Positions 45,625 to 54,442 of a stretch of 64,000 nucleotides of DNA are shown here, piece after piece. Both the position numbers and the translations under genes were made by a program. This DNA comes from Streptomyces sp. XM4193 (GTDB taxonomy: Bacteria > Actinomycetota > Actinomycetes > Streptomycetales > Streptomycetaceae), in contig NZ_JALLGK010000004.1 of NCBI RefSeq assembly GCF_023072595.1, positions 310,001 through 374,000 on the forward strand. The letters run 5' to 3'. How positions within the stretch are numbered: the stretch's first letter is position 1; the number at the start of each line of letters is the position of its first letter. The notes under the pieces are model-generated. The model made no database searches. It worked only from the letters and a program-made list of their open reading frames with translations, and was not told where the DNA came from.

Positions 45625-45721
45625 CGACGGGAATCCGGACGGGACTCATGGCACTTCCCGGGGCGGTGCGGATAAGGTCGCAGACGGCGCGACGCACGTT
45701 GACAAGCAAGGGACGACCTCT

Positions 45722-46861
45722 ATGACGCAGATCGAGCGCGTGCTGATCGCCGCCGACAAGTTCAAGGGATCGCTGACCGCGGTGCAGGTCGCCGAGCATG
45801 TGACCGCGGGCCTGCAGGGCGTCCGCCCCGACCTCGTGGTCGAGGCGCTCCCCGTCGCGGACGGCGGCGACGGCACCGTGGCCGCCGCGGTGGCCGGGGG
45901 CTTCGAGCAGCGGGAGGCGCGGGTCACCGGCCCGCTCGGCTCTCCGGTGACGGCCTCCTGGGCGCTGCGCGGCGGGACCGCCATCGTCGAGATGGCCGAG
46001 GCATCCGGTCTTCAGCTGCTGCCCCGCGGGACCTTCGCCCCGCTCACCGCGACCACCCGCGGAACCGGCGAACTGCTGCTCGCGGCGCTCGAAGCGGGCG
46101 CCCGCACGATCGTCCTCGGCGTGGGCGGCTCGGCCACCAACGACGGCGGCGCAGGCATGCTCCAGGCGCTCGGCGTCGCGCTGCTGGACGCCGACGGCGC
46201 ACCGGTCGGCCCGGGCGGCGGCCCGCTCGCCGGACTGGCCCGCGCGGACCTCTCCGGACTGGACCCCCGGCTGGCGGACGTGGAGATCGTCCTCGCCTGC
46301 GACGTCGACAACCCGCTCACCGGACCGCACGGCGCCGCGGCCGTCTACGGGCCGCAGAAGGGAGCCACCGACGAGGACGTGGCGACCCTGGACGCCGCGC
46401 TCGCCCGGTTCGCGCAGGTGCTCGCCGAGGAGGTCGGACCCCGCGCCCGGGAGTGCGCCGCGGCGCCCGGCGCGGGCGCCGCGGGCGGTATCGGCTACGC
46501 CGCGCTGGTCGGGCTGGAGGCCGCGTTCCGGCCCGGCATCGAGGTGCTCATGGACGTGCTGGACTTCGACGCCGCGCTGGCCCGGGCCGATCTGGTCATC
46601 ACCGGCGAGGGCTCGATGGACGCCCAGACCCTGCACGGCAAGGCCCCCGCCGGTGTCGCCGCCGCCGCCCGCGCCGCGAACAAGCGCGTGGTCGCGGTCT
46701 GCGGCCGGCTGGCGATCGAGGAGGAGGCCGTGCGCGCGGCCGGTATCGAGGCGGTGTACGCGCTCTCCGAGCTGGAGCCCGACCCCGCACGGTCCATGGC
46801 ACAGGCCGGCCCGCTGCTGGAACGCGCGGCAGCCGCTCTCGCGGCCGAACAGCTCGGCTGA
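45722..46861 (+). CDS. glxK: glycerate 2-kinase
   Basis: 379 residues, usual length for the GarK/GlxK family. Motifs 'IAADKFKGSLTAVQVAEHV', 'VADGGDGTVAA', 'GVGGSATNDGGAGMLQALG', 'DVDNPLTG..GAAAVYGPQKGA', and 'VITGEGSMDAQTLHGKAP'. It phosphorylates glycerate made from glyoxylate via tartronate semialdehyde, linking ureide catabolism to central metabolism, though its gene is 43 kb from allB. Divergent from the HTH gene, whose operators lie between them. Confidence 0.92.
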   Translation: MTQIERVLIAADKFKGSLTAVQVAEHVTAGLQGVRPDLVVEALPVADGGDGTVAAAVAGGFEQREARVTGPLGSPVTASWALRGGTAIVEMAEASGLQLLPRGTFAPLTATTRGTGELLLAALEAGARTIVLGVGGSATNDGGAGMLQALGVALLDADGAPVGPGGGPLAGLARADLSGLDPRLADVEIVLACDVDNPLTGPHGAAAVYGPQKGATDEDVATLDAALARFAQVLAEEVGPRARECAAAPGAGAAGGIGYAALVGLEAAFRPGIEVLMDVLDFDAALARADLVITGEGSMDAQTLHGKAPAGVAAAARAANKRVVAVCGRLAIEEEAVRAAGIEAVYALSELEPDPARSMAQAGPLLERAAAALAAEQLG

Positions 46862-47011
46862 CACCACCGGGATCCCCGCCGGAGCGCACCCGGCCGCAAC
46901 GGCGTACGCGGGGCGCGGCCGGCGACCGCCGTACGCCGGGAGCGCGGCAGCGAACCCGCGTACGGCGCTCACCGGCCGGGCCCGGAGCACCGGGGCGAAC
47001 GGCGCACATGG

Positions 47012-47049
47012 CGAAGGGCCCGGAACGATCTCTCGTTCCGGGCCCTTCG
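47012..47049. terminator. bidirectional terminator, 17-bp perfect stem
   Basis: CGAAGGGCCCGGAACGA (47012-47028), loop TCTC, and its exact complement (47033-47049). It sits between convergent glycerate kinase and phosphatidylserine synthase genes. The stem ends AAGG/CCTT give a short U-run in either direction. Confidence 0.85.
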
Positions 47050-47066
47050 TCGGTCGGGGAAGCCGA

Positions 47067-47915
47067 TCAGCCGCGCGCCGCCAGCCGCGCTTCGCGGCGG
47101 TTGTCGCGGAAGGTGTTCACCCGGCGGGCCGTGGCGAACAGCGGGATCACCGCGCCGAGCACGACCTGGAGCGCACAGCCGGTCTGGAGCAGCAGCTCAC
47201 CGCCGGGAGCGTCGAACGCCCACGCGGCCAGCATGCCCATCGCCGTCACGATCCAGGCCAGCATCGCCACCGCGAGCAGTCCGCGCGGCTTGGGGTACTC
47301 GACCCGGCTGACCATCAGCCACGCGGTGCCCACGATCGCCATCAGGGTCGGGATGAACGGCAGCTCCAGCAGGACGATCGAGACGATCGTCAGCGCCCCG
47401 AAGGGGCTGGGCATGCCCTGGAAGATGCCCTCCCGCAGCGTCACGCAGGAGAATCTCGCAAGCCGCAGCACCACCGCCAACAGCACCACGATCGCCGCCA
47501 GCGCCGAGACGTGCTGGTGCGCGTCGCTGGCGACCATGCCCCAGACCAGCACGAAGTACGCGGGCGCGAGACCGAAGCTGATCAGGTCCGAGAGGTTGTC
47601 CAGCTCGGCGCCCATCGCGGAGCTGCGCAGCTTCCGCGCGACGATGCCGTCGAAGAGGTCGAAGATGGAGGCCAGCAGCATCAGCATCACGGCGGTCGCC
47701 GCGCTGTGCCGGGCCATGCCGCCGTCGTCGTTGCCCGTCAGGTGCGGGATGAGGACGCCGGTGGTGGTGAAGTACACGGCCATGAAGCCACAGGTGGCGT
47801 TGCCGAGGGTGAGGGTGTCCGCTATCGACAGGCGCGTCGAGAGCGGCATCTCGTCGTCGTCGAGGTCGTCGTCGACCTCCCACGACGAAGGTGGGTCACT
47901 GTCAATCGCGGTCAA
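47067..47915 (-). CDS. pssA: CDP-diacylglycerol-serine O-phosphatidyltransferase
   Basis: 282 residues, about eight membrane segments. CDP-alcohol phosphotransferase motif 'DGIVARKLRSSAMGAELDNLSD' is intact in this stretch (Asp-Gly..Ala-Arg...Gly...Asp...Asp). It makes phosphatidylserine, which the upstream gene decarboxylates. TTG start at 47915, preceded by GGGGTGA, lies inside the decarboxylase gene with a 14-nt overlap, so the two are coupled. Confidence 0.92.
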   Translation of the reverse strand: MTAIDSDPPSSWEVDDDLDDDEMPLSTRLSIADTLTLGNATCGFMAVYFTTTGVLIPHLTGNDDGGMARHSAATAVMLMLLASIFDLFDGIVARKLRSSAMGAELDNLSDLISFGLAPAYFVLVWGMVASDAHQHVSALAAIVVLLAVVLRLARFSCVTLREGIFQGMPSPFGALTIVSIVLLELPFIPTLMAIVGTAWLMVSRVEYPKPRGLLAVAMLAWIVTAMGMLAAWAFDAPGGELLLQTGCALQVVLGAVIPLFATARRVNTFRDNRREARLAARG

Positions 47916-48543
47916 TGCGAGTCACCCCAGCGGTAGTGGTCTGACCGACCTCCACGGCGGGCTCGATCCCCTCGGGAAGGTAGATGTCCACGCGGGAACC
48001 GAAGCGGATGAGGCCGATCCGCTCGCCCTGCTCGACCTTGGTGCCCTGCGGGACGTACGGAATGATCCGGCGGGCGACCGTGCCGGCGATCTGAATCATC
48101 TCGATGTCGCCGAGCTCGGTGTCGAAGTGCCACACCACGCGCTCGTTGTGCTCGCTCTCCTTGTTGAACGCCGGGACGAAACCACCGGGCACATGCTCGA
48201 CGGAGGTCACGGTGCCGGCCAGCGGCGCACGGTTGACGTGGACATTCAACGGGCTCATGAAGATCGCCACGCGCGTCCGGCCGTCCGCCCACGGCATGAT
48301 GCTCTGCACCACGCCGTCGGCCGGGGAGATGACCCGGCCCTGGGTGATCTCCCGCTCGGGATCGCGGAAGAACCACAGCATGCCCGCCGCGAGCGCGGTC
48401 GTCGGCACGGCGAGCGCCGCCGCCTTCTTCGACCGGCGGGCACAGACGAGGCTTACGGCGGCGGTGGCGACGGTGGGAAGCAGCCAGGGGGAGCTGCCAC
48501 GGGCCAGACGAACGCCACCGTTGGACGATGAGCTGTGGGGCAT
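47902..48543 (-). CDS. psd: phosphatidylserine decarboxylase (short archaeal/actinobacterial type)
   Basis: 213 residues. An N-terminal membrane segment (about 20-55) is followed by 'FFRDPERE', 'VISPADGVVQ', 'MSPLNVHVNRAPLAG' and the self-cleavage motif FGS (Gly182/Ser183), whose Ser becomes the pyruvoyl group. It makes phosphatidylethanolamine. Coupled to pssA. AAGGTC lies 6 nt before the ATG. Confidence 0.92.
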   Translation of the reverse strand: MPHSSSSNGGVRLARGSSPWLLPTVATAAVSLVCARRSKKAAALAVPTTALAAGMLWFFRDPEREITQGRVISPADGVVQSIMPWADGRTRVAIFMSPLNVHVNRAPLAGTVTSVEHVPGGFVPAFNKESEHNERVVWHFDTELGDIEMIQIAGTVARRIIPYVPQGTKVEQGERIGLIRFGSRVDIYLPEGIEPAVEVGQTTTAGVTRIDRD

Positions 48544-48893
48544 GGAAGACCTTCGTAGCGGAGGGTGCCGCGCAGAGCGTTGAGACCACGGCTTTAACGC
48601 GATGGTATCCGCTCAACACACCAACCGGGTAAGTCGGCTGCGCGCGCTCCTGGTTACCGATGGGTCGTGTTCGGGCGCCGGATGCGAGGGAAATCACGCG
48701 GACCGGCACATTTGTCGCTCGGGACCGGGTGCGTCCGGTGCCGGAACGCCGACGATCTTGCGCAGAATCTCGTCCGGACTTTCACCGAAGATCGGGCTTC
48801 GGCCGCGAAAACCAGCCGCCGCAAGGGCTTCGAGTCGATTTCCGGGGGTGTGGGTGCCACCCTGCCGCGGCAGGGCGGCACCCCGGGGCGGCC
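48544..48893. other. region between CoA-ester lyase and psd
   Basis: 350 bases. They hold the terminator hairpin of the lyase gene (48852-48883) and presumably the psd-pssA promoter. A minus-strand frame ending at 48694 contains protein-like text ('IFGESPDEILRKIVG') but its third-position GC is only about 60% by hand count, well below real genes here, so I do not call it. Confidence 0.45.
48852..48883 (-). terminator. terminator hairpin after CoA-ester lyase
   Basis: GGGTGCC (48852-48858) and GGCACCC (48877-48883) flank a perfect CCCTGCCGCGGCAGGG palindrome with one mismatched pair between. It starts 11 nt beyond the lyase stop. Confidence 0.7.
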
Positions 48894-49874
48894 TCAGTCG
48901 GCCGGCGGCTCGAAGACCGAGGTGCGCCGCAGCCCGGCAGCGCGCCCCTTCCCGGAGATCACCAGCGCCATCTTGCGGCTCGCCTCGTCGATCATCTCCT
49001 CGCCCAGCATCGCGGAGCCCTTCGCGCCGCCCGCCGCGGAGGTGTACCAGTCGTACGCGTCCAGGATCAGCTCCGCGTGGTCGTAGTCCTCCTGGCTCGG
49101 CGAGAAGATCGCGTTGCCGGCTTCGATCTGACCGGGATGCAGCACCCACTTGCCGTCGAAGCCGAGCGCCGCGGAGCGGCCGGCGACCTCGGCGAAACCG
49201 TCGGGGTTGCGGATCTGCAGATAGGGCCCGTCGATCGCCTGGAGGTCGTGTGCGCGGGCGGCCATCAGCAGGCGCATCAGGATGTAGTGGTAGGCGTCCG
49301 CGGGGTAGCCCGGCGGCTGCTCGCCCACCACCAGCGACTTCATGTTGATCGACGCCATGAAGTCGGCTGGGCCGAAGACAATCGTCTCCATGCGCGGCGA
49401 GGCCGCGGCGATCTCGTCCACGGCGATCAGCCCGCGCGCGTTCTCGATCTGCGCCTCGATGCCGATGCGGCCGACCTCCAGGCCCATCGTCCGCTCGATC
49501 TGGGTGAGCAGCAGATCCAGCGCGTGGATCTGGCCGGCGTCCTGGACCTTGGGCAGCATCAGGCAGTCCAGCCGGTCGCCGGCTCCCTCCACCACGGTCA
49601 CCACGTCGCGGTAGGTCCACTGCGTGGTCCAGTCGTTGACCCGCACCACGCGGGTCTTGCCGCTCCAGCCACCGGAGTTGAGAGCTTCGACGATGCTGTG
49701 CCGGGCGCCCTCCTTGGCCAGCGGTGCGCAGGCGTCCTCCAGGTCCAGGAAGACCTGGTCGGCCGGCAGACCCTGTGCCTTCTCCAGGAAGCGCGGGTTG
49801 CTGCCGGGCACGGCCAGGCAGGTGCGGCGCGGTCGGAGCCGGTTGACCGGCGACGGGGACGTCGGGGACGTCAT
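48894..49874 (-). CDS. HpcH/HpaI-family CoA-ester lyase (malyl/citramalyl-CoA lyase-like)
   Basis: 326 residues. Citrate-lyase-beta fold: 'RTCLAVPGSNPRFLEKAQ', 'QVFLDLEDACAP', 'IGIEAQIENARGL', 'IVFGPADFMASI', 'GFDGKWVLHPGQIEAGNAIFSPS'. Mg-binding Glu and Asp are present. In streptomycetes close relatives belong to the ethylmalonyl-CoA pathway and sit near psd/pss and ccr; here ccr, meaA and dehydratase genes are not adjacent. ATG 49874 has GGAGG 6 nt upstream. Confidence 0.88.
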   Translation of the reverse strand: MTSPTSPSPVNRLRPRRTCLAVPGSNPRFLEKAQGLPADQVFLDLEDACAPLAKEGARHSIVEALNSGGWSGKTRVVRVNDWTTQWTYRDVVTVVEGAGDRLDCLMLPKVQDAGQIHALDLLLTQIERTMGLEVGRIGIEAQIENARGLIAVDEIAAASPRMETIVFGPADFMASINMKSLVVGEQPPGYPADAYHYILMRLLMAARAHDLQAIDGPYLQIRNPDGFAEVAGRSAALGFDGKWVLHPGQIEAGNAIFSPSQEDYDHAELILDAYDWYTSAAGGAKGSAMLGEEMIDEASRKMALVISGKGRAAGLRRTSVFEPPAD

Positions 49875-50148
49875 GGGGACCTCCGGGGCGGGCCTGTGGT
49901 GACCTGGGCTGACGCCTCGAAACGATACGCGGCGCCCCTCCCGCGCCCGTACGCCGCCTCGGGCCGTGCCGCCCCGCCGACGGGGCCGTCCGGCGCCGGA
50001 CCGCAGTGCCCGTGCGGCGCCTCGGCGGCCGGTGTGTGCGGACCGCGAGGCCGCCCAGGGGCTCGCGCAGTCGGGACCGACCGCCGTGCGCCGTGCGGCT
50101 GTTGGGCCCGCGGGAGCGGCTGGGTCGTGCGCGGGGCAGGATGGGGCG

Positions 50149-50742
50149 ATGCCGTTGCTGATCTCTCCCCTGATGGACCCCGCTCGCCTCGCGCCGGGCA
50201 CGCAGCCCTCGCTGGGCGTGGAGGGCGGGCTGGTGCTGCGTCCGTGGCGCGCCGAGGACGCCGGGGCGCTGCTGGAGGTGTTCGCGGACCCGGTGATCAG
50301 GCGTTGGCACAACCGCCGGCTGGACGACACCGAGGAGGCGCGGCGCTGGATCCAGGAGTGGCGGGGTGCCTGGACGGCCGGTGAGGGTGCGCACTGGGCG
50401 GTGGCGGACGGCCGGAGCGACGAGGTGCTCGGGCGGATCTCGCTGGGGAGGTTCGTCGCGATGAGCGGCCAGGCGGAGGTGACGTACTGGACGGCTCCGC
50501 GGGCGCGCGGCGGGGGAGTGGCGACACGTGCCGTACGGGCGGCCGGCGAGTGGGCGCTGGCGGAACCGCGTTTCCACCGGCTGGAGTTGACGCACTCGGT
50601 GCACAACGAGGCGTCCTGCCGGGTGGCGCACCGAAGCGGCTACGCGCTGGAGGGCACCCGGCGCCGGGCACTGCTGCACCGCGACGGCCTCCACGACGCC
50701 CATCTGCACGCCAGGCTGCGCCCGAGCGAACCGGAGGGCTGA
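50149..50742 (+). CDS. GNAT-family N-acetyltransferase (RimJ/RimL-like)
   Basis: 197 residues. Starts 'LVLRPWRAEDAGALLEVFADPVIRRW', then 'YWTAPRARGGGVATRAVRAAGEWAL' for acetyl-CoA binding, and 'LTHSVHNEASCRVAHRSGYALEGTRR', a RimJ/RimL-type pattern that acetylates N-terminal amines of proteins or small molecules. ATG 50149 preferred. Converges with the TetR gene 6 nt after its stop. Confidence 0.85.
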   Translation: MPLLISPLMDPARLAPGTQPSLGVEGGLVLRPWRAEDAGALLEVFADPVIRRWHNRRLDDTEEARRWIQEWRGAWTAGEGAHWAVADGRSDEVLGRISLGRFVAMSGQAEVTYWTAPRARGGGVATRAVRAAGEWALAEPRFHRLELTHSVHNEASCRVAHRSGYALEGTRRRALLHRDGLHDAHLHARLRPSEPEG

Positions 50743-50748
50743 CGCCGG

Positions 50749-51711
50749 TCAGCCGGTCGCGGGCCCCTCGCCGACAGGCTTGTCGTCGGCGGGCTTGTCG
50801 CCGGTCGTCCCCTCGGCGACGGGCTTCTCGCCTGCCGGCTCCTCGCCCTCGCTCTGTCCCTCGGAGCCCTGAGCGCCGGTGAACTGAGCGCCGGAGTCCT
50901 GTGCGCCGGTGAACCGTGCGCCGGCGGACCGCTGTTCGGCACTGCCCGCCCGGTGGCTGTGCAGCGCCGACTCGATGGTGCGCATGATCTGCGGCAGCGG
51001 GGTGTCGGTGTGGGTCACGGTGACCAGCACCTCGCCGCGCGCGGTGGCCGAGGGCGCCGCGCCCGGTGTCTCGCGGTGGTGGCTGAAGCCGGTGCCGAAG
51101 GTGCGCCGCACGATGACGAACGCCCCGTCGAGCTGGGTCTCCACATCGCCCTGGGCGCCCGCGCGCAGCCAGCGCCGCAGCACGTGGTTGTGCGCGGTGA
51201 CCACCGCGGAGGCGGCCACCTCGGCGAGCAGCGGGTCGTCGTCGCCGTCCCGGTGGGCCGACTCGGGGAAGTGGCCCAGGAGGTAGCGGGTGAACAGGCG
51301 CTCGTAGCGGGCCACCGAGGCGATCTCCCGCTCGCGCAGCGCCGGCACCTGGCGGGTGAGCTTGTAGCGCTCGACGCTGCCTGCCGGGGAGGCCGCGTAC
51401 ATCTTCATGACCTCTTTGATGCCCCGGCACACGGTGTCCAACGGGTTCTCGTGCGCGGGAGCGGCGTCCAGCACGGCCCGGGCCCGCTCCAGGGTGTCGT
51501 CGTGGTCGGGGAAGATCGCCTCTTCCTTGGAGCGGAAGTGGCGGAAGAAGGTGCGTCGGGCGACGCCCGCGGTGGCTGCGATCTCGTCGACCGTCGTCGC
51601 CTCGTACCCCTTGGTGGCGAAGAGGTTCATGGCGGCAGCAGCCAGCTCCCGGCGCATCTTCAGTCGCTGGGACGGGGCGGTGGCACGGGTGGATTTGACT
51701 GGCTGCGGCAT
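50749..51711 (-). CDS. TetR-family regulator with long repetitive tail
   Basis: 320 residues. N-terminal TetR HTH ('RELAAAAMNLFATKGYEATTVDEIAATAGVARRTFFRHFRSKEEAIF', about 22-68) followed by a ligand domain (to about 240). The last 70 residues are a hydrophilic tail with repeats such as 'FTGAQDSGAQFTGAQGSEGQ' and 'KPVAEGTTGDKPADDKP'. In streptomycetes a TetR gene lies near ethylmalonyl-CoA pathway genes, so control of the nearby lyase is possible but inferred. Confidence 0.86.
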   Translation of the reverse strand: MPQPVKSTRATAPSQRLKMRRELAAAAMNLFATKGYEATTVDEIAATAGVARRTFFRHFRSKEEAIFPDHDDTLERARAVLDAAPAHENPLDTVCRGIKEVMKMYAASPAGSVERYKLTRQVPALREREIASVARYERLFTRYLLGHFPESAHRDGDDDPLLAEVAASAVVTAHNHVLRRWLRAGAQGDVETQLDGAFVIVRRTFGTGFSHHRETPGAAPSATARGEVLVTVTHTDTPLPQIMRTIESALHSHRAGSAEQRSAGARFTGAQDSGAQFTGAQGSEGQSEGEEPAGEKPVAEGTTGDKPADDKPVGEGPATG

Positions 51712-51870
51712 GCGCCGAACGTTACACGTGACCCGCGCCCACCGGCCGCTTCCGTGGTGACTGGTGAGTAACTGGAATACCCGGGGCATGAGTTGGCCAG
51801 GATGTCTGGCACGGGCACGACGGACCGACGGTCCTCGCCGCCCGCCGAACCCGAGGGGTGATGCGAGGGC

Positions 51871-52515
51871 ATGGACGACTGGCTCAGCGCACTGCTGCAC
51901 CGCGCCCGTGCCGACGCCTCGCGGGGTGCGGCCACCGGCGACCCGGAGCGCTCGGGGCCGCGGGCCTACGAGCGGCTGGCCACCTGGTCCGTACGGGCCG
52001 CGGCCAGGGAACCGCGCACCGCCAGGCCGGCCAGGGACGCGCTGGCACGCGTGCTGACCGAGCAGGGGCATCCGGTGTGGGCGCAGGAGGTGGCTGCCTG
52101 CGCGCTGGCGGGCGCCGGCGACCGCCGGGCCTTCGAGACCCTGGTCTTCCTGCTCAACTACCGGGAGCCGGTACGGGCTTCGGCCGCCGCCGAGGCGCTG
52201 GCGCGGCTCGGCGACCCCCGTACCGCCCGCGCAGCGGCCGCGCTGGCGGGCAACGAGCTGCGCACCGCCTACGCGCTGGAGCCGGTGCGGCTGCTGGCGC
52301 GACTCGGTGCGCCGGAGTCGGTGCCGGTGCTGGTCGCCACGCTGCGTCGGCTGCTCGCGGGTCCGGGTCACTACTGGCCGATCGCCCGGGCCTGCGTGGA
52401 GGGGCTGGGGGTGCTGCGGGACGTCAGGGCGCGGCCGGTGCTGACCGCCGCCACCGGCTTCCCGCAGCTGCGCGAGACGGCCACGACCGCGCTCGCCCGA
52501 CTGCCCCGCCCCTGA
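51871..52515 (+). CDS. HEAT-repeat protein
   Basis: 214 residues, Ala/Arg/Leu-rich. A series of HEAT/PBS-lyase-like helical pairs: 'AQEVAACALAGAGDRRAFETLVFLLNYREPVRASAAAEALARLGDPRTARAAAALA' region and 'GAPESVPVLVATLRRLL'. Such proteins are scaffolds or adaptors; there is no catalytic motif. ATG 51871. Divergent from the TetR gene. Confidence 0.8.
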   Translation: MDDWLSALLHRARADASRGAATGDPERSGPRAYERLATWSVRAAAREPRTARPARDALARVLTEQGHPVWAQEVAACALAGAGDRRAFETLVFLLNYREPVRASAAAEALARLGDPRTARAAAALAGNELRTAYALEPVRLLARLGAPESVPVLVATLRRLLAGPGHYWPIARACVEGLGVLRDVRARPVLTAATGFPQLRETATTALARLPRP

Positions 52516-52695
52516 CGCCGCCACGGGCGGCGCTTTGGTGCGCCCCGGCTGCTCGCCCTCCCCGTCGTGCGCCGCCGTCCGCACCGCGGTGGGCGGGAAC
52601 ACGGAGAGCGGGACACCGGGACACCGGGAAAGCGGGACACCGGCGGCCCGCGCGGGGCGCACGGTGCGGTCGGAGCCCGGCCGTGCGCCGGCGCC

Positions 52696-53184
52696 TCAGA
52701 GCTGCCGGTACATGATGTGCAGTCCCACGAAGCCCTCGGTCGGGTGCCGGAAACCCTCGGGCAGGGTGGTCATGATCTCGAAACCGAGCGACTGCCAGAG
52801 CGCCACCGCACGGGAGTTGGTCTCCACCACCGCGTTGAACTGGATCGCCCGGTACCCCTGCTCGCGCGCCCAGGCGATCACGTGCTCGCCGAGGGCGCGC
52901 CCGGTGCCGCGACCGCTGTGTGCGGCGTCGACCATGAAGCTGGCGCTCGCGATGTGGGAGGCGCCGCCCATGTGGTTGGGGTTCATCTTGGCGGTGCCGA
53001 GGACGGTGCCGTCCTCCTCGACCGCGACGACCGTGCGGCCCGGGGAGGGGATCATCCACATCGACCTGGCGTCCTCCTCGGAGAGGTCACGGTCGTAGGT
53101 GTAGGTCTCGCCGGCCCGCACGATCTCCCCCAGGAAGGGCCAGATCGACGGCCAGTCGGCCTCGCTCGCTTCTCTGATCTGCAT
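52696..53184 (-). CDS. GNAT-family N-acetyltransferase
   Basis: 162 residues. N-terminal 'QIREASEADWPSIWPFLGEIVRAGETYTY', acetyl-CoA loop 'AAHSGRGTGRALGEHVIAWAREQGYRAIQFNAVVETN' and 'ALWQSLGFEI' near the C-terminus. Substrate unknown. It ends 180 nt from the HEAT-repeat gene, with a small CGGGACACC repeat in between, and follows the radical SAM gene on the same strand by 21 nt. Confidence 0.86.
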   Translation of the reverse strand: MQIREASEADWPSIWPFLGEIVRAGETYTYDRDLSEEDARSMWMIPSPGRTVVAVEEDGTVLGTAKMNPNHMGGASHIASASFMVDAAHSGRGTGRALGEHVIAWAREQGYRAIQFNAVVETNSRAVALWQSLGFEIMTTLPEGFRHPTEGFVGLHIMYRQL

Positions 53185-53205
53185 CGACGCAGCATCGCAC
53201 GCCGC

Positions 53206-54270
53206 TCACAGCAGCGTCATCTGGGTGTACGCGGACTCCTCGGGGCTCGCCTCGCAGCCCACCGGCACCCGCTCGGCCGGCCGCGCGGCGGCGCTCTCGC
53301 GCGCCGGGGCCGCACGGCGGGCGACACCGGGGGCGGCGGGTGCGAGGCCGTACTCGGCGGCGAGCTCGTGCACCTGGCCGGTGATGCGCCGCTGGTACCA
53401 GGTCGGGGCGTAGGCGCCCGCGGCGTACAGCGCCTCGTAGTGGCGCACCAGCCCCGGGTGGTGCTGCGCCACCCAGGCCATGAACCACTCGCGGGCGCCG
53501 GGCCGCAGATGCAGCGTCAGCGGCGTCACGGAGCTGGCGCCCGCGGCGGCCACCGCCCGTACGGTCTCGCGCAGTTGGGCCGGTGAGTCGCCGAGGAAGG
53601 GGATGACGGGGGCCATCAGGACCCCGCAGGGTATGCCGTGCTCGGCGAGGGTGCGCACAACGTCCAGGCGCCGCTGCGGAGCGGGGGTGCCCGGCTCCAC
53701 GGTGCGCCACAGCTGCTGGTCCAGGAAGCCGACGGAGACCGAGACACCGACCTCGGTGATGGCCGCCGCCGAGCGCAGCAGCTCCAGATCGCGCAGCACC
53801 AGCGTGCCCTTGGTCAGGATGGAGAACGGGTTCGCGCAGTCCCGCAGCGCGGTGAGGATGCGTGGCATCAGCGCGTACTTTCCCTCCGCCCGCTGGTAGC
53901 AGTCCACGTTGGTGCCCATGGCGATGTGCTCGCCCTGCCAGCGCGGGGCGGCGAGCTCGCGGCGGAGCAGCTCGGGGGCGTTGACCTTCACCACGATCTG
54001 GGAGTCGAAGCCGAGGCCGGTGTCGAGGTCGAGGTAGCTGTGGGTCTTGCGTGCGAAGCAGTAGACGCAGGCGTGGCTGCAACCGCGGTAGGGGTTCACC
54101 GTCCAGGCGAAGGGCACTTTCGACGCCCCGGGCACCCGGTTCACGATCGAGCGGGCCCTGACCTCGTGGAACGTGATCCCGCGAAACTCCGGGGTGTCGA
54201 ACGTGCGGGTGACCCGGTCCGTGCCGAAGAGGGCTTCCGGTCCTTCGCTTCGCAGGTTGTCCCAGCGCAT
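53206..54270 (-). CDS. radical SAM protein, Rv2578c-like
   Basis: 354 residues. Iron-sulfur motif C-x3-C-x2-C at Cys64, Cys68, Cys71 ('RGCSHACVYCFARKTH'), then the Rv2578c-type 'IVVKVNAPELLRREL', 'GEHIAMGTNVDCYQRAEGKYALMPRIL' and 'FSILTKGTLVLRD'. The family is related to spore-photoproduct-lyase-like repair proteins; its substrate is unknown. ATG 54270 has AGGAGG upstream. Confidence 0.88.
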   Translation of the reverse strand: MRWDNLRSEGPEALFGTDRVTRTFDTPEFRGITFHEVRARSIVNRVPGASKVPFAWTVNPYRGCSHACVYCFARKTHSYLDLDTGLGFDSQIVVKVNAPELLRRELAAPRWQGEHIAMGTNVDCYQRAEGKYALMPRILTALRDCANPFSILTKGTLVLRDLELLRSAAAITEVGVSVSVGFLDQQLWRTVEPGTPAPQRRLDVVRTLAEHGIPCGVLMAPVIPFLGDSPAQLRETVRAVAAAGASSVTPLTLHLRPGAREWFMAWVAQHHPGLVRHYEALYAAGAYAPTWYQRRITGQVHELAAEYGLAPAAPGVARRAAPARESAAARPAERVPVGCEASPEESAYTQMTLL

Positions 54271-54442
54271 GCTGCCTCCTTGGTTCGCTATCAATAGAAC
54301 ACCTGTTCGCATGCAGGCTGTCAAACCGGATTTGGGCGGCCGGGCTCGGGGTGATGGGATGGCCGCCAGTCATCCCGCAGCGACCGCTGAGCCGGTCGAG
54401 GCCGAGGGCCTGCGGGTCGCTCAGAGGCACAGGAGGAGCCAC

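Noticed and set aside
48694..48840. Minus-strand text resembling a protein C-terminus (IFGESPDEILRKIVG)
   Set aside because: Third-position GC is only about 60% by hand count, there is no start or ribosome site of its own, and the frame is a shadow further upstream. It could be a gene remnant but is not supportable alone.
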